From Lucinisca nassula (taxonomy: Eukaryota > Mollusca > Bivalvia > Lucinida > Lucinidae): a DNA stretch of 64,000 nt. This document shows, one piece after another, positions 10,349 through 20,151 of this stretch; within the stretch, counting starts at the first letter, position 1, and each line of letters opens with the position of its first letter. A model generated the notes under the pieces. It ran no database searches, was not told the origin of the DNA, and was given only the letters and a program-made list of their open reading frames with translations. The DNA is taken from positions 103,667,497 to 103,731,496 of the forward strand of contig OY757020.1 of assembly GCA_963580285.1 (NCBI GenBank), written 5' to 3'. Position numbers and translations under genes: made by a program.

Positions 10349-11017
10349 TGGTAGTTAACCCAATCACGGTTGACAACGTTTCTTCCCTGTTTAATTGCAC
10401 GCCGGTGGGTCATGCCTTAGATTCTATGACGGTTCCAGCGTAAAGGCATACTGAGAATTAGAGCGATCTTCAATTTAACTTTGGTTGGTGCCTGATAATC
10501 TGTCTCTGGTTGGGCCCATCGGAGTCTAACTGTTTTCTTTTGCTCCAGCATTTCATAGGTTTCTTGCTATCGAGTCCTCACCGTTGTTTCATCTCTGTGG
10601 TTGTTTGATTTTTTGTGTTCGCGGAGATGTTGCACTGATGAGTTAGGAGGCCTTCATGCGGACTGAACAAATTATTTGTCTAAATCGCGACGGAAGTAAG
10701 GGCGAGAAGTATGGCCACGTAAAATCGATTTAAGCCCCCAGTGGAATTCGTTTCCGATGGCCGTTTCAAGGCGGTTCTTCTGTCGCGGTTTATTTATGTT
10801 ATGGATTTTCTTTGGGTGTTTGTGTCGCTTATATTATTTGATTCTGGATAGCCTTCTGGCCATTTTGTGGGAAAGTAACAGTCCTTTTGGCTTTCAACTG
10901 TTGATGTCTCCATTGGGGTCTATTGCTTCATGTTTGTGTTTCTTTCCCTTTTGTGTCTCTGATGGGAGCTGTGGGTTAATTGTATCGATTCCTAATCATT
11001 GCCTCCACTTCTATTTT
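10349..11017 (+). mobile_element. PLE 3' end (RT C-terminus and 3' UTR), subfamily II
   Basis: Begins with the last RT codons (GTTAACCCAATCACGGTTG encodes VNPITV, followed by a CTPVG-type segment) and carries the long conserved 3' UTR: TGATGAGTTAGGAGGCCTTC, GCGGACTGAAC, CGCGACGGAAGTAAGGGCGA, AATCGATTTAAGCCCC, GGCCATTTTGTGGGAAAGTA, ending near CACTTCTATTTTG. The same block is scattered over the window in both orientations. All copies end at a similar 3' point and differ in 5' truncation, which shows retroposition. Frames such as 10757-11056 lie in this UTR and are not genes. Confidence 0.85.
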
Positions 11018-11173
11018 GTCATGCGCCGGCTCTTGTCATACTTTACAGGTGTCTGATTGCCTGATTGTGGCCAAGGACATTAAGTTTTTGAGTTATCTGG
11101 CAATGATGTATCTGAAAAATACTTTCATTGTGCCTGTACTTACTCAACCAAATGGAATCCAGTTTGATTTGGA

Positions 11174-11499
11174 CCGGCCCCGATAGCTCAGTTGGTAGAG
11201 TGTCCGCTCCAGGGAACGGGAGGTCACGGGTTCGATCCCGGGCCGCGACATACCGAAGTCGTTAAAAATGGTACTAGCTGCTCCTCGCTTGGCACTCAGA
11301 TTTACGGGGTAGAGGTAGGACTGGTCGACCCAGTGTCAGGATAATGTGACTGCGTGTGGTATCATGTAATGTTTCTGGGATATGATACTTCAGTGAGGCA
11401 GCCCTATAAAAGTGAGCATTGCGCTCCCTGTCGCAACCAGACACCGTCGTGATATGACTGAAAAATTGTTGAAAGCGACGTTAAACCCGAATTAACACA
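11174..11499 (+). mobile_element. SINE type 1, tRNA-derived, with 14-bp target duplication
   Basis: The head resembles a tRNA with pol III boxes: A box TAGCTCAGTTGGTAGAG and B box GGTTCGATCCC. A body of about 250 bases follows and the tail reads GCGACGTTAAACCCGAATTA. The target-site duplication cagtttgatttgga is perfect at 11160-11173 and 11500-11513, which fixes both ends. The acceptor arm does not pair well, so this is a SINE and not a tRNA gene. Transcription would be by RNA polymerase III from the internal boxes. Confidence 0.93.
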
Positions 11500-11814
11500 C
11501 AGTTTGATTTGGATGTTTGTATTGGAGTTTAACGGTCCAGTTAACCTTGTCATACCTATCCACATTTTTCCTGGGCAGGCTTATGTGTAAGCTGTTAACC
11601 AGTACAGTGCACATTCTTTCGCCAGAAACTGACGACTGCCCTTCTTGAATCAGCGGAAGGGAGAGAATGACGGTAGAAAAGATTTCATGATCAACCTCCA
11701 CGAAAGAATGGATTTTCATTATCCCCCCCCTCCCCCCACACACAGAAGGGGAGGGGGACATTGTTTTTGGTGCGCATGCGTCTGCGTGACACTTATTTGT
11801 GTGCAAGAATGCTC

Positions 11815-12540
11815 ATGAACTACTGATGGATTTTAATCAAATTCGTATATATCCTTGTTTCAGGGTGAAGAACTGATTAGGATTTTGTGACCTTGCAAAA
11901 AAGGTCAAAGTTAGACAAAATTTAAGTTGTGTGCAGTTAAGTTCCTGAACTTCTGGGTGGATGTTTATCAAATTTGCATGAATACAACATTGGGACAGGA
12001 TGAAGAACTGATTAGGTTTTGGTGACTTTGACCTTATTTTCAATGTGACAGCCATGCTAACGCCCCCGCCCATCGGAGCTTGAAGAAATATATGGGCTGC
12101 ATGATGCTTCCACACCGAGCTGAATCTGAACCACACACGAGTAAACTGGTAAACCGCTTAGAGGATCTAAGCCTGCCCAGGCATAGCGGTGTGAGTGTCG
12201 GACCGTCCAAGCTTATAAACACTATTGGTTTCATTAGGTGACAGGGCTTGACATGTCATTTTATCTCAATGTCAGGTAAAAGCAACGTCTCCAAAAAGGC
12301 ATTTACAGTGTTGCCGGGGAAGTTTAACTTCAAACAAACAAACAAAACAGCCATGCTAAATAGGTCACATTTAGGTTGTATGCAGTATATCGCGCTAAAA
12401 AGGTCACATTTAGGCAAAATTTAAGTTGTGTGCAGTATATCGCATTAACTACTGGGTGAATTTTAATCAAATTTTCATGGATGACATTTGGTCTGGATGA
12501 CGAACTGATTAGGTTTTTGTGACCTTGACGTGCTGTTAAA
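11815..12540. repeat. Tandem array C, unit about 125-150 bp
   Basis: Repeated phrases are TGGATTTTAATCAAATT, GATGAAGAACTGATTAGG, TTTGTGACCTTG and CAAAATTTAAGTTGTGTGCAG. At least three imperfect units are visible; a type 2 SINE interrupts them at 12061-12346. Minus-strand frames here are repeat artefacts. Confidence 0.75.
12061..12346 (+). mobile_element. SINE type 2 with 13-bp target duplication
   Basis: Starts at CGCCCCCGCCCATCGG and ends with TTTAACTTCAAACAAACAAACAAA. The target duplication acagccatgctaa is at 12048-12060 and 12347-12359. It lies within array C. No good pol III boxes are visible, so its origin is unclear, but target duplications here and at 19267 and 44671 show it is a retroposon. 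Confidence 0.9.
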
Positions 12541-12559
12541 TTAAGCTTGTTTTGAAAGA

Positions 12560-12900
12560 GGTATATATTTGGGGACACCTACTTTCTCGGATAACAAGTT
12601 TAGTTGGTCAAATGTTGCCCTAAGTGAGGTGACCCCATAGCTCAAACATGCGGACTCTAGTTGAAGACCCCAAATGAAGGACACGAGTTTGAGCCTTGAA
12701 TGTCGTGTCTGCTCAATCTCTTTTACCCCTGGAAAGATTTTCATTTAACTTTAGTAAAATGTTGGCCTAATTGAGATGATGAGTAGAACCTGTAACTCAA
12801 CTATGCCGGGTCAAACTCACGATTGACGGTCACGAGTTTGAGCCTTGAATTCGGTGTCCGCTGGGAGGATTTTATTAAACTGTGGCGGGGGATATAGCTG
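12560..12900. repeat. Two-copy imperfect repeat, about 185 bp
   Basis: The phrase CACGAGTTTGAGCCTTGAAT occurs at about 12682 and 12831, with related flanking text (AAGTGAGGTGACCC against TGAGATGATGAG). No coding signal. Confidence 0.6.
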
Positions 12901-12926
12901 GCCCTCAGACTTCTTTCTTGTTTGTT

Positions 12927-13165
12927 TTAACCCACAGCTCCAATCAGTCACACCAAAGTGAAAGAAACACAGACATAAAATAACCATACCCTAATGGAAA
13001 CATCAATACCGGAAAACCAAAATGACAGTTGCTTTCCCACAAAATGGCCAATTGGCTATCCAAAACCAAATACTATAAGCGATACACACACTCAAAAGAC
13101 AAACCATAACAAAAATAAACTGCGACAGAAGAACCGCATTGGAACGGTCAAAACGTGAGCGTTTT
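12927..13165 (-). mobile_element. PLE 3' UTR fragment, subfamily II
   Basis: Minus-strand 3'-terminal part of the PLE UTR (CCCACAGCTCCAATCAG, GGAAACATCAATACCGG, CACAAAATGGCC, AACCATAACAAAAATAAAC, CGACAGAAGAACCGC). Truncated on the 5' side at GGAACGGTCA. Confidence 0.8.
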
Positions 13166-13267
13166 AGAAAATTACACATTCTTATGCCACATGTCGTTTT
13201 CGAATTGAATAATAGGAAGGGAAAATGACCACTGAAATGATTTCATGATCAATCTCTAAACAAAAAG

Positions 13268-13519
13268 ATGCTGAAGACCCTCAAAAATCTCGCCAGTAAA
13301 GAAATAATGTGTTTGTGTTTAAATAGCTTCGTTCGGTTGTTGGGAATAGGGAGATATGTTGTTCAGTTCAGGAAAAGTAGTAATATTATCAGGCAAAAGC
13401 TTACTGATAAAGATGTTACTACTCTGGGTGGTGGTAAGTTAAAGAGACTGAATTTAGCTAAAATGAGATATACTAAAAAAGGATTGCAACGTCTCAAAGT
13501 TGAATATTATAAAACCTAA
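13268..13519 (+). CDS. Small unidentified ORF, 83 residues
   Basis: Lys/Arg/Leu-rich protein beginning MLKTLKNLASKEIMCLCLNS and ending in a basic RLKVEYYKT. No motif that I recognise. The stop is followed by a short spacer and then an A-rich run (about 13549-13570), which could be the tail of a retroposed transcript or plain low-complexity DNA. It sits between two PLE fragments. Whether it is expressed cannot be judged. Confidence 0.25.
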   Translation: MLKTLKNLASKEIMCLCLNSFVRLLGIGRYVVQFRKSSNIIRQKLTDKDVTTLGGGKLKRLNLAKMRYTKKGLQRLKVEYYKT

Positions 13520-13572
13520 ATGACCTTATGGTGAAGCATGCATCCTGTTAAAATAAAAAAAAAAAAAAAAAC

Positions 13573-13728
13573 ATGCCTGCTAATCGAAAACGTATTCCAA
13601 TATTTAGACATTTCAAAACTAGCGCGCGTGGCGCAACTGTTGAAGGAAGAGCCTCAAGAGACAGAAGAAAAATAAGGAAATATCCAGTAGTGTCCATTCT
13701 TATGAAGTCCAGGGGCAACAAAAAGTAG
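13573..13728 (+). CDS. Small basic ORF, 51 residues
   Basis: ATG directly after the A run at 13570. The peptide starts MPANRKRIPIFRHFKTSARG and ends KSRGNKK; about a third of residues are Arg or Lys. It resembles a basic nucleic-acid-binding tail but matches no family I can name. It follows the ORF at 13268-13519 and may belong to the same lost element. Confidence 0.22.
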   Translation: MPANRKRIPIFRHFKTSARGATVEGRASRDRRKIRKYPVVSILMKSRGNKK

Positions 13729-13832
13729 AAATTACGTTTTAGTCTGCTTCAAAAATACGTTGGGTAGCTCAGAATCTGCAACTCAAAAATACATTCCAAA
13801 ACTAGAAAAATAATTATGGAAAACATTCTGTG

Positions 13833-14508
13833 TAGAAGTAAAACAAAGATCAGGAATCGATACAATTAACTTACTCCTCCCATCAAAGACACCAAAGGGA
13901 AAGAAATACAAACATTAAGCGACCAGACCATAATGGAAACTTAAACAAAGGAAGGCCATAAGGACAGTAACTTTCCCACAAAATGGCCATATGGCCATCC
14001 AAAATTAAAAGACACAAGTGATATACACAGTTAGTAACAAACAACAACATAAATAAATCGCCACAGAAGAACCGCCTTGGAACGGTCAGTGGAAAGATTT
14101 CCACTGGGGAGCTTAAATCGATTTTGCGTGGCCACAATCCTCGCCCTTACTTCCGTCGCGATTTAGACAAATAATTTGTTCAGTCCGCATGAAGGCCTCC
14201 TAATTCATCAGTGCAACATCTCCGTGAACACAAAAAATCAAAGAACCACAGAGGTGAGACAACGGTGAGGACTCGACAGCAAGAAACCACTGAAATGCTG
14301 GAGCAAAAGAAAACCAACAATTAGACTCCGATGGGCCCGACCAGAGACAGAGCATCAGGCACCAACCAACATTACCTTGAATTAGATCTCTCTAATTCTC
14401 AATAAGGCTTTACGTTGGAGCCGTCATAGAATCTGAGGCCTGACCCACCGGCGTGCAATTAAAGAGGGAAGCAAAGTTACCAACCGTGATTGGGTTAACT
14501 ACCCTGCA
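13833..14508 (-). mobile_element. PLE 3' end, subfamily I
   Basis: Minus-strand copy reaching from the 3' end (GTAGAAGTAAAACAAAGATC at 13833) to the RT C-terminus: the frame ending at 14410 contains VVNPITVGNFASLFNCTPVG, then QASDSMTAPT and stop. Subfamily I differs from II by GTGATATACACAGTTAGTAAC and by an 8-bp hairpin, with arms CAGTGGAA and TTCCACTG, in most copies. It abuts PHD-finger sequence at about 14510. Confidence 0.88.
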
Positions 14509-14519
14509 TGGCAAAATCA

Positions 14520-15000
14520 TCCAAAACACAGTTCTGTTTATGTGTGGCAAGTAATAAAATGGGAGGATAAGGGTGACACCATGGCAGAATGTGAAGTTTG
14601 TCACGACTGGTACCATTTTGAATGTATATGTAACAAGAGCAGTATCAAAGTAGATCAAAACTAATGTAAAGCTTGTTTGTGGCCTAAGCAATTGCAATGC
14701 AAAGTCATCCACAACACAAGTCTGTTTATGTGGGACAAGCAATAAAAATGTGAGGATAAGGGTGCCATCATGGCAGAATGTGAAGCTTGTCACAACTGGT
14801 ACCATTTTGAATGTATATGTAAGAAGAGCAGTATCAAAGTAGATCAAAACTAATGTAAAGCTTGTTTGTGGCTTAAACAATTGCAATTTCCGAAAAGAAG
14901 TTTTTTGATGGTCCAAGGAACCATTTATCCGATTGAAGCTAATTTACCAACTGATGTCTTGATTCTGCCAGTGAAAACATAATGAATACCACAGAAGAAA
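14520..15000 (+). pseudogene. Tandemly duplicated PHD-finger fragment
   Basis: The plus strand encodes MAECEVCHDWYHFECICNKS, then SIKVDQN, stop, CKACLW. About 183 bases later comes MAECEACHNWYHFECICKKS, again with SIKVDQN, stop, CKACLW. The C-x2-C-x2-WYH-x2-C pattern and final C-x2-C match the second half of a PHD finger, a zinc module that binds histone tails and also occurs in some transposon proteins. Both copies carry the same stop, so the duplication came after the mutation. After the second unit the frame continues KQLQFPKRSF...VQGTIYPIEANLPTDV. Probably part of the same decayed element as 15585-16440. Confidence 0.6.
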
Positions 15001-15149
15001 GTAGGGAAAATATTCTTCAAAATTAACATTCAATAGCTATAAATACTGCTGGTAATAATGCATCTGAAAACACCAATGTCGCTGACAATCAACCAAGATA
15101 AAATATTCCGAATGTTAATGAAGCATTAAGATCATAGTAGAGCTCTATT

Positions 15150-15480
15150 TCTGAATAGAAGTGAAGGCAATGATCCGGAATCGACATAATTAATCCAAGC
15201 TCCCATCAGAGACACGAAAGGGAAAGAAAAACAAATGTGAAATAACTAAGGCCTAATGGAAACACCAATAGCGGAAAGGACATTTTTTTTTTCTCAAAAT
15301 GGCTAATTGGCTATCAAAAACAAAACAATATAAGCGACAATTACACTCGAAGGAAAACCATTACAAAACTAAACCGCGACAGAAGAACCCCTTGGAACGG
15401 TCAGTGAAACGAATTATACACGTGTGTGTGTGTGTGTGTGTTGAGGGAAGGGGGGCGATTTTACACGGCCGCAATCCTCG
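15150..15480 (-). mobile_element. PLE 3' UTR fragment, subfamily II
   Basis: Starts at TAGAAGTGAAGGCAATGATC, the 3' end typical of subfamily II, and runs to the GATTTTACACGGCCGCAATC segment. A (GT)n run of about 18 bases at 15422-15440 expands a site that is G-rich in other copies. The frame at 15299-15586 is not a gene. Confidence 0.75.
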
Positions 15481-15584
15481 CCTAACCGTTTTTAAAGAAA
15501 GCACTGCAAGACCCGTTAAAAACATTATTTCAAATCACGTTAGAAACGGATACAAAACCACATATGAACCCCGCAAAATATTGT

Positions 15585-16440
15585 AAAGTGAATAAAGAAA
15601 GTAGGAAAGTTCTCCTAAATCTAGTGCAGAAACATTTGGCACCGATTGTTCTTTTAAAAGTATGTCACAATTTGAAAAGTTTAGAGCTCATCAGAGTGGA
15701 CATCAGTTTGAAGAAATAAATACTTATTATTCAAAAGAAAGTTCTAAAATCGAAAATATTTCTGATTCTACGTTAAATTCAGTAGAAGGTTCCAAAATTG
15801 AAGATATTTCTGATTTCACAGGGGTTTCAGGATCAACAGTGTGAAATTTCTGACAAAGACACTCATCAATAGAAGTGAAGGCAATGATCAAACAAAAATT
15901 TCTCAAACAGAAAACGGATCTCATGAAACAGTTATAATTGAAACGGAGTCACAGATAAAAAACCCTGAAGATGATCAAAATTACACGTCTGATTACTCGT
16001 CCGCATCAGAATCTATATCAAAAAGCCTGGATGCATTATCTGACACTTTCGAACTTAAATCAAATTTTGTTACATTAAAAAAATATTTAACGAGACTGAG
16101 GAGTTCGTATTAAAATCTGTTCATTTCCATAACGTTGGTCTGAAGAAGAGTATTTATATCTAGAAGAAAGTTTAACACAGGAATTAGAACCTTTAGATGC
16201 ACTGCAACTAAAAAAATTAACATGCTTAGTTTTCAATGGAAAAGTATGGCTCAGTAATCTTGCCTTGTCAAAAATCGAGGCGAAAGCAACGTTTTCACTC
16301 GAAATGAGCTGATGATATAAACTTGTCAAATTCTTCTGAAAAAAAAAGAAAAAAGAACGCATTCAAACTGATGCAGTCTCTAACTCGAACATAAATCATG
16401 CTTCTGATCAAAATCTTTTCATCACCTCCCATGAGGATGG
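15585..16440 (+). pseudogene. Decayed Ser/Glu-rich transposon protein, unidentified
   Basis: Two consecutive plus frames, 15662-15844 (MSQFEKFRAHQSGHQFEEIN...) and 15841-16113 (MKFLTKTLINRSEGNDQTKI...), have acidic, Ser-rich composition (SKIENISDSTLNSVEGSKIEDIS; DYSSASESISKSLDALSD) and similar style. Short internal repeats (SKIENIS / SKIEDIS) are visible. A 20-base PLE-end match (TAGAAGTGAAGGCAATGATC) at 15870 interrupts the frame. Later sequence to 16440 continues in broken frames. It may be the low-complexity part of the element that carries the PHD fragment. Function unknown. Confidence 0.35.
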
Positions 16441-16457
16441 TTCTCTAGACGGTCAAA

Positions 16458-16862
16458 ATAGAAGTGAAGACAATGATCTGGAATCGATACAATTAGCCCA
16501 TCAGATACTCCAGTTGACCTGTTTCATGAGCTGCGTCGGTCGGTGTGTGCTCGGAGGGGGATGTGCTGTGTTTGCCGGGACTTGTCCATCATCCGTTTCA
16601 GAACTTTTGGGTTGAGACACACTGATGAAGATTAAATATCAGAAAGGCCTTTGTGTCACTAAATTTGGTATATTTACGCCTTAATACACCAAATGGAAAA
16701 AAGCACAGACATGAAACAACTTGACCTTAATGGAAAAATCAATAGCGGAAAGCCAAAAGGACAGCTACTTACCCACAAAATGGTCAACTGGCTATCCAAA
16801 AGAATAATACAAGCGATACACACCCCATAACAAAAATAAACCGCGACAGAAGAACCGCCTCA
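16458..16862 (-). mobile_element. PLE 3' UTR fragment, subfamily II, interrupted
   Basis: 3' end TAGAAGTGAAGACAATGATC at 16462, up to CCCATCAG at 16503. It resumes at ACACCAAATGGAAAAAAGC at 16690 and runs to AGAAGAACCGCCT. Repeat U sits between. Confidence 0.75.
16505..16690 (+). repeat. Dispersed repeat U, copy 2, inside a PLE fragment
   Basis: Same repeat as 4430-4620. Joining its flanks restores the continuous PLE order CATCAGA-ACACCAAA, so it inserted into the PLE copy. Confidence 0.65.
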
Positions 16863-16894
16863 CCGCATAATGGTCATGAACAGACTCAATAAAA

Positions 16895-17275
16895 CTGAGT
16901 GTGCTATTTTCGTTTATTTTGTGTATTCTGTTCTTCTAAGGGATCTAAATATTCAGAACTTATTTAATTGTCAGTCGGCTAACACTTTGTAATGCGAGAA
17001 GAGGTGAAGATGGCTCAGGAATTCTTTTTAAAGAATGGAAAGATGATTTTAATGATTGAAGTAGTAATCATAAGGAAATAATTAATAAAACTGAGTCTGC
17101 CTTTTTCGTTTATTTGGTGTTTTCGTTTCTTCCAATGGATCTAAATATTCGGAACTTATTTAGTTGTCAGTCGGCTGACAATTTTTATGCGAGAAGAGGT
17201 GAAGATGGCCCAGGAATTCTTCTTGAAGAGTGGAAAGATGCTTTTATTGATTAAAGAAGTAATTATCAAGAAATA
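16895..17275 (+). repeat. Tandem duplication, about 188-bp unit, of a coding remnant
   Basis: Phrases AATAAAACTGAGT, TTTTCGTTTATTTTGTGT, GGATCTAAATATTC, GTCAGTCGGCT and GCGAGAAGAGGTGAAGATGG occur at about 16895-17085 and again at 17087-17275. A frame reads ...YARRGEDGPGILLEEWKDAF in the second unit, which looks protein-derived, but stops break it. Source unknown. Confidence 0.65.
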
Positions 17276-17319
17276 ATTAATGATCAGAATCGGTTTTTAA
17301 ATGAAAATCCTTCCAGGGG

Positions 17320-17578
17320 GAAAGAAAATATAGAACGGACACAAATCCAAAGATTCAAACTCGTGATCTTCAACTGTACGCTTGACCTTGAGTCGACAAG
17401 GTTCATTTATGGGTTCTGCACATCAGCTCACTGAAAGGAACTTTTGACCAACGTTTAAAGAAAATCTATCAAAGGGTTCAGGAGATACGGAGCGGACAAG
17501 AAAGTGGTAGGGACAGACAGACGAACAAAGGTCATTCCTATAATCCCCGATCCGCGTCACGGCGGGGGATTAAAAAAG
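17320..17578 (+). mobile_element. Right end of a satellite-bearing element
   Basis: Contains the phrases common to such right ends here: TATCAAAGGGTTCAGGAGATACGGAGCGGAC, then GACAGACAGACGAAC. A terminal hairpin (AATCCCCG ... CGGGGGATT) follows and then TAAAAAAG. No left end is recognised. Compare the ends at 20100, 21370, 29900, 30990, 36835 and 37378. Confidence 0.6.
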
Positions 17579-18274
17579 ACAGAAAATCAGACTTTTGACA
17601 TAATATGTGCATTAGAATAAGGGTTTAGAACATATAAAATGTGAAAATGCAGAAAATATTTATATCATGGTGTAGTGTATCATTAAGCATCACAGAGTTT
17701 AAAGTGCAGCTGAAAGGCAGAACCGAATTGCATATTTTATAGACTGTAGCGTTGCAATTAATCTTGAAATGTGGGATTTATTTATAACAAAAGTGAATGC
17801 AATGATCAGGAATCAATGCAATTCACCCAAGCACCCGTCAGAGACAAAAAAAGGGAAAGAAACACAACCATGAAACAACTAGAATTTGTTTTTCTACAAA
17901 AACACAGATGTCTCCCCCGTTTTTGACTGCTAAGTATAACCTTGACATTGGAGGTATTGAGCTGGGTCTTGTGTGCAACACATCATATACTGAAGATGAA
18001 CATTTCTGCATAGTAACTTTAAAAATGTTCATAGAAAAATAAAAAAGTTATTGGCCGTAAACAAAAAAAGCACTTTTTTACCTTTGACCTCTAAGTATGG
18101 CCTTGACCTTTGCGGTACAACACATCGTCTCATGATGGTTAACATTTCTGCCAAGTAATTTCATAATCCATCAAAGAATAAGGAATTTATTGACTGTCCT
18201 TTTTTTTACCTTTGACCTCTAGGTATGACCTTGACATTGGAGGTATGGACCTAGGTCTTGCACATAACTCATGG

Positions 18275-20151
18275 TCCAACTTTCAAGCCTCTAGCTCCAA
18301 TAGTTTTTGAGATATCTTGCTGACAAGATTTTATTAAAAAAAATTCAAAGGGCAATAACTCTTGAAAGGGACATAATCCGGATGAGAAAAAAAATACGCG
18401 TCAGCTTATTTTCCATTAGGAATGCATATATGAAATTTCAAAACCATAGCATACACAGTTCTAAAGTTCTGCTATGCATCACTTTTAGCATTCATTACAA
18501 TGGGCACAAATTACCAAAATGACAAAGGGCCATAACTCGCAAAGTATTTTTCGGAATTTTGTCAAAAGTTAATCAGTTCATATACTCATCACCACCAATA
18601 TACTCAACAACTTTCAAGGGTCTAGCTCCAATAGTGTTTGAGATATTTTGCTGAAGATTTTATTAAAAAAAAAATCAAAGGGCAATAACTCTTGAAAGGG
18701 GCATAATCCGGACGAGAAAAAAATACGCGTCAGCTAATTTTTCATGAGGAATCCATATATGAAATTTCAAAACCCTAGCATACACCGTTCTAAAGTTATG
18801 CTATGCATCACTTTTAGCATACATTACAATGGGCACAAATTACCAAAATGACAAAGGGCCATAACTCACAAAGTATTTTTCGGAATTTTGTCAAAAGTTA
18901 ATCAGTTCATCTACTCATCACCACCAATATATTCACCAACTTTCAAGCCTCTAGCTCCAATAGTTTTTTAGATATCTTGCTGACAAGATTTTATTAAAAA
19001 AATTTCAAAGGGCAATAACTCTTGAAAGGGGCATAATCCGGACGAGAAAAAAAATATGCGTCAGCTTATTTTCCATCAGAAATGCATATATGAAATTTCA
19101 AAACTATAGCATACACGGTTCAAAAGTTATGCTATGCATCACTTTTAGCATACATTACAATGGGCACAAATTACCAAAATGACAAAGGACCATAACTCAC
19201 TAAGTATTTTTCGTAATTTTGTCATAAGTTAATCAGTTCATCTACTCATCACCAACAATCTATTCACCAACTTTCAAACCGCCCCCGCCCATAGGGGCTT
19301 GAAGAAATATATGGGCTGCATGATGCTTCCACGCAGAGCTGAATCCGTCCCGCACACTGGTACTGGTAAACCGCTTGGAGGATCTAAGCCTGTCCAGGAA
19401 CCGCGGTGCGAGGTGGACCGTCCATGCTAATAAACCCTATTGGTTTCATTCGGCGACAGGGCTTGAGATGTCATTTCATCTCAATGTCGGGTTAAAGTCC
19501 CACAAAATTGGAAGCAACGTCTCCAAAATGACCTTTACAGTGTTGACGGGGACGTTAAACCTCAAATCAAACAAACAAAACAAACCAACTTTCAAGGCTC
19601 TAGCTCCAATAGTTTTTGAGATATCTTGCTGACAAGATTTTATTAAAAAAATTTCAAAGGGCAATAACTCTTGAAAGGGGCATATTCCGGACGAGAAAAA
19701 AAATACGCGTCAGCTAATTTTCCATGAGGAATCCATATATGAAATTTCAAAACCCTAGCATACACGGTTCTTAAGTTATGCTATGCATCACTTTTAGCAT
19801 ACGTTACAAAGGGCACAAATTACCAAAATGACAAAGGGCCATAACTCACAAAGTATTTTTCGGAATTTTGTCAAAAGTTAATCAGTTCATCTACTCATCA
19901 CCATCAATATATTCATCAACTTTCAAGGCTCTCGCTCCAATAGTTTTTGAGATATCTTGCTGACAAGATTTTATTAAAAAAAAAAAATTCAAAGGGCAAT
20001 AACTCTTGAGGAATCCATATATGAAATTACAAAACCCTAGCATACACGGTTCTTTAGTTATGCTATGCATCAAAAGCGTAACTGACGGACGAACGAACCA
20101 GAACCAATATGCCCCTCCAACTTTTTCAAAGTTGGGGGCATAATAAGAAAG
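18275..20151. mobile_element. Satellite array E nested in D, unit about 332 bp
   Basis: Five units, each containing TTTTTGAGATATCTTGCTGAC, AAAGGGCAATAACTCTTGAA, GGACGAGAAAAAAATACGCG, AGCATACACGGTTCT, GCTATGCATCACTTTTAGC and TTTTTCGGAATTTTGTC. Units start near 18304, 18640, 18967, 19614 and 19946; the longer third interval is a SINE insertion. The right end has ACTGACGGACGAACGAACC, a perfect hairpin (GCCCC-CCAACTTT / AAAGTTGGGGGC) and ATAATAAG. Joining the flanks restores a D unit, so E inserted into D. Identity between units is high. Confidence 0.78.
19278..19584 (+). mobile_element. SINE type 2 with 11-bp target duplication
   Basis: Inserted in array E. Target duplication ccaactttcaa is at 19267-19277 and 19585-19595. 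It begins at ACCGCCCCCGCCCATAGGGG and ends GGGGACGTTAAACCTCAAAT, then an A-rich CAAACAAACAAAACAAA tail. The best-defined type 2 SINE in the window; use it as the reference copy (307 bases). The frames 19375-19632 and 19476-19664 across it are not genes. Confidence 0.92.

Noticed and set aside
10635..10700. CTGATGAG in the PLE 3' UTR as a hammerhead ribozyme
   Set aside because: The box is followed by CTGAAC rather than CGAAAC and the flanking bases do not form helix I (TGCA against TAAA). The same form is found in all copies, so it is not a decayed canonical hammerhead.
11174..11250. tRNA gene
   Set aside because: A and B boxes are good, but the acceptor stem does not pair and a 250-base body with SINE tail and target duplication follows; it is a SINE head.
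16615..16660. CTGATGAAGATT...AGAAAGG in repeat U as a hammerhead
   Set aside because: Helix III cannot pair (AGGCC against GTGTC), and the other copy at 4520 reads CTGATGTA.
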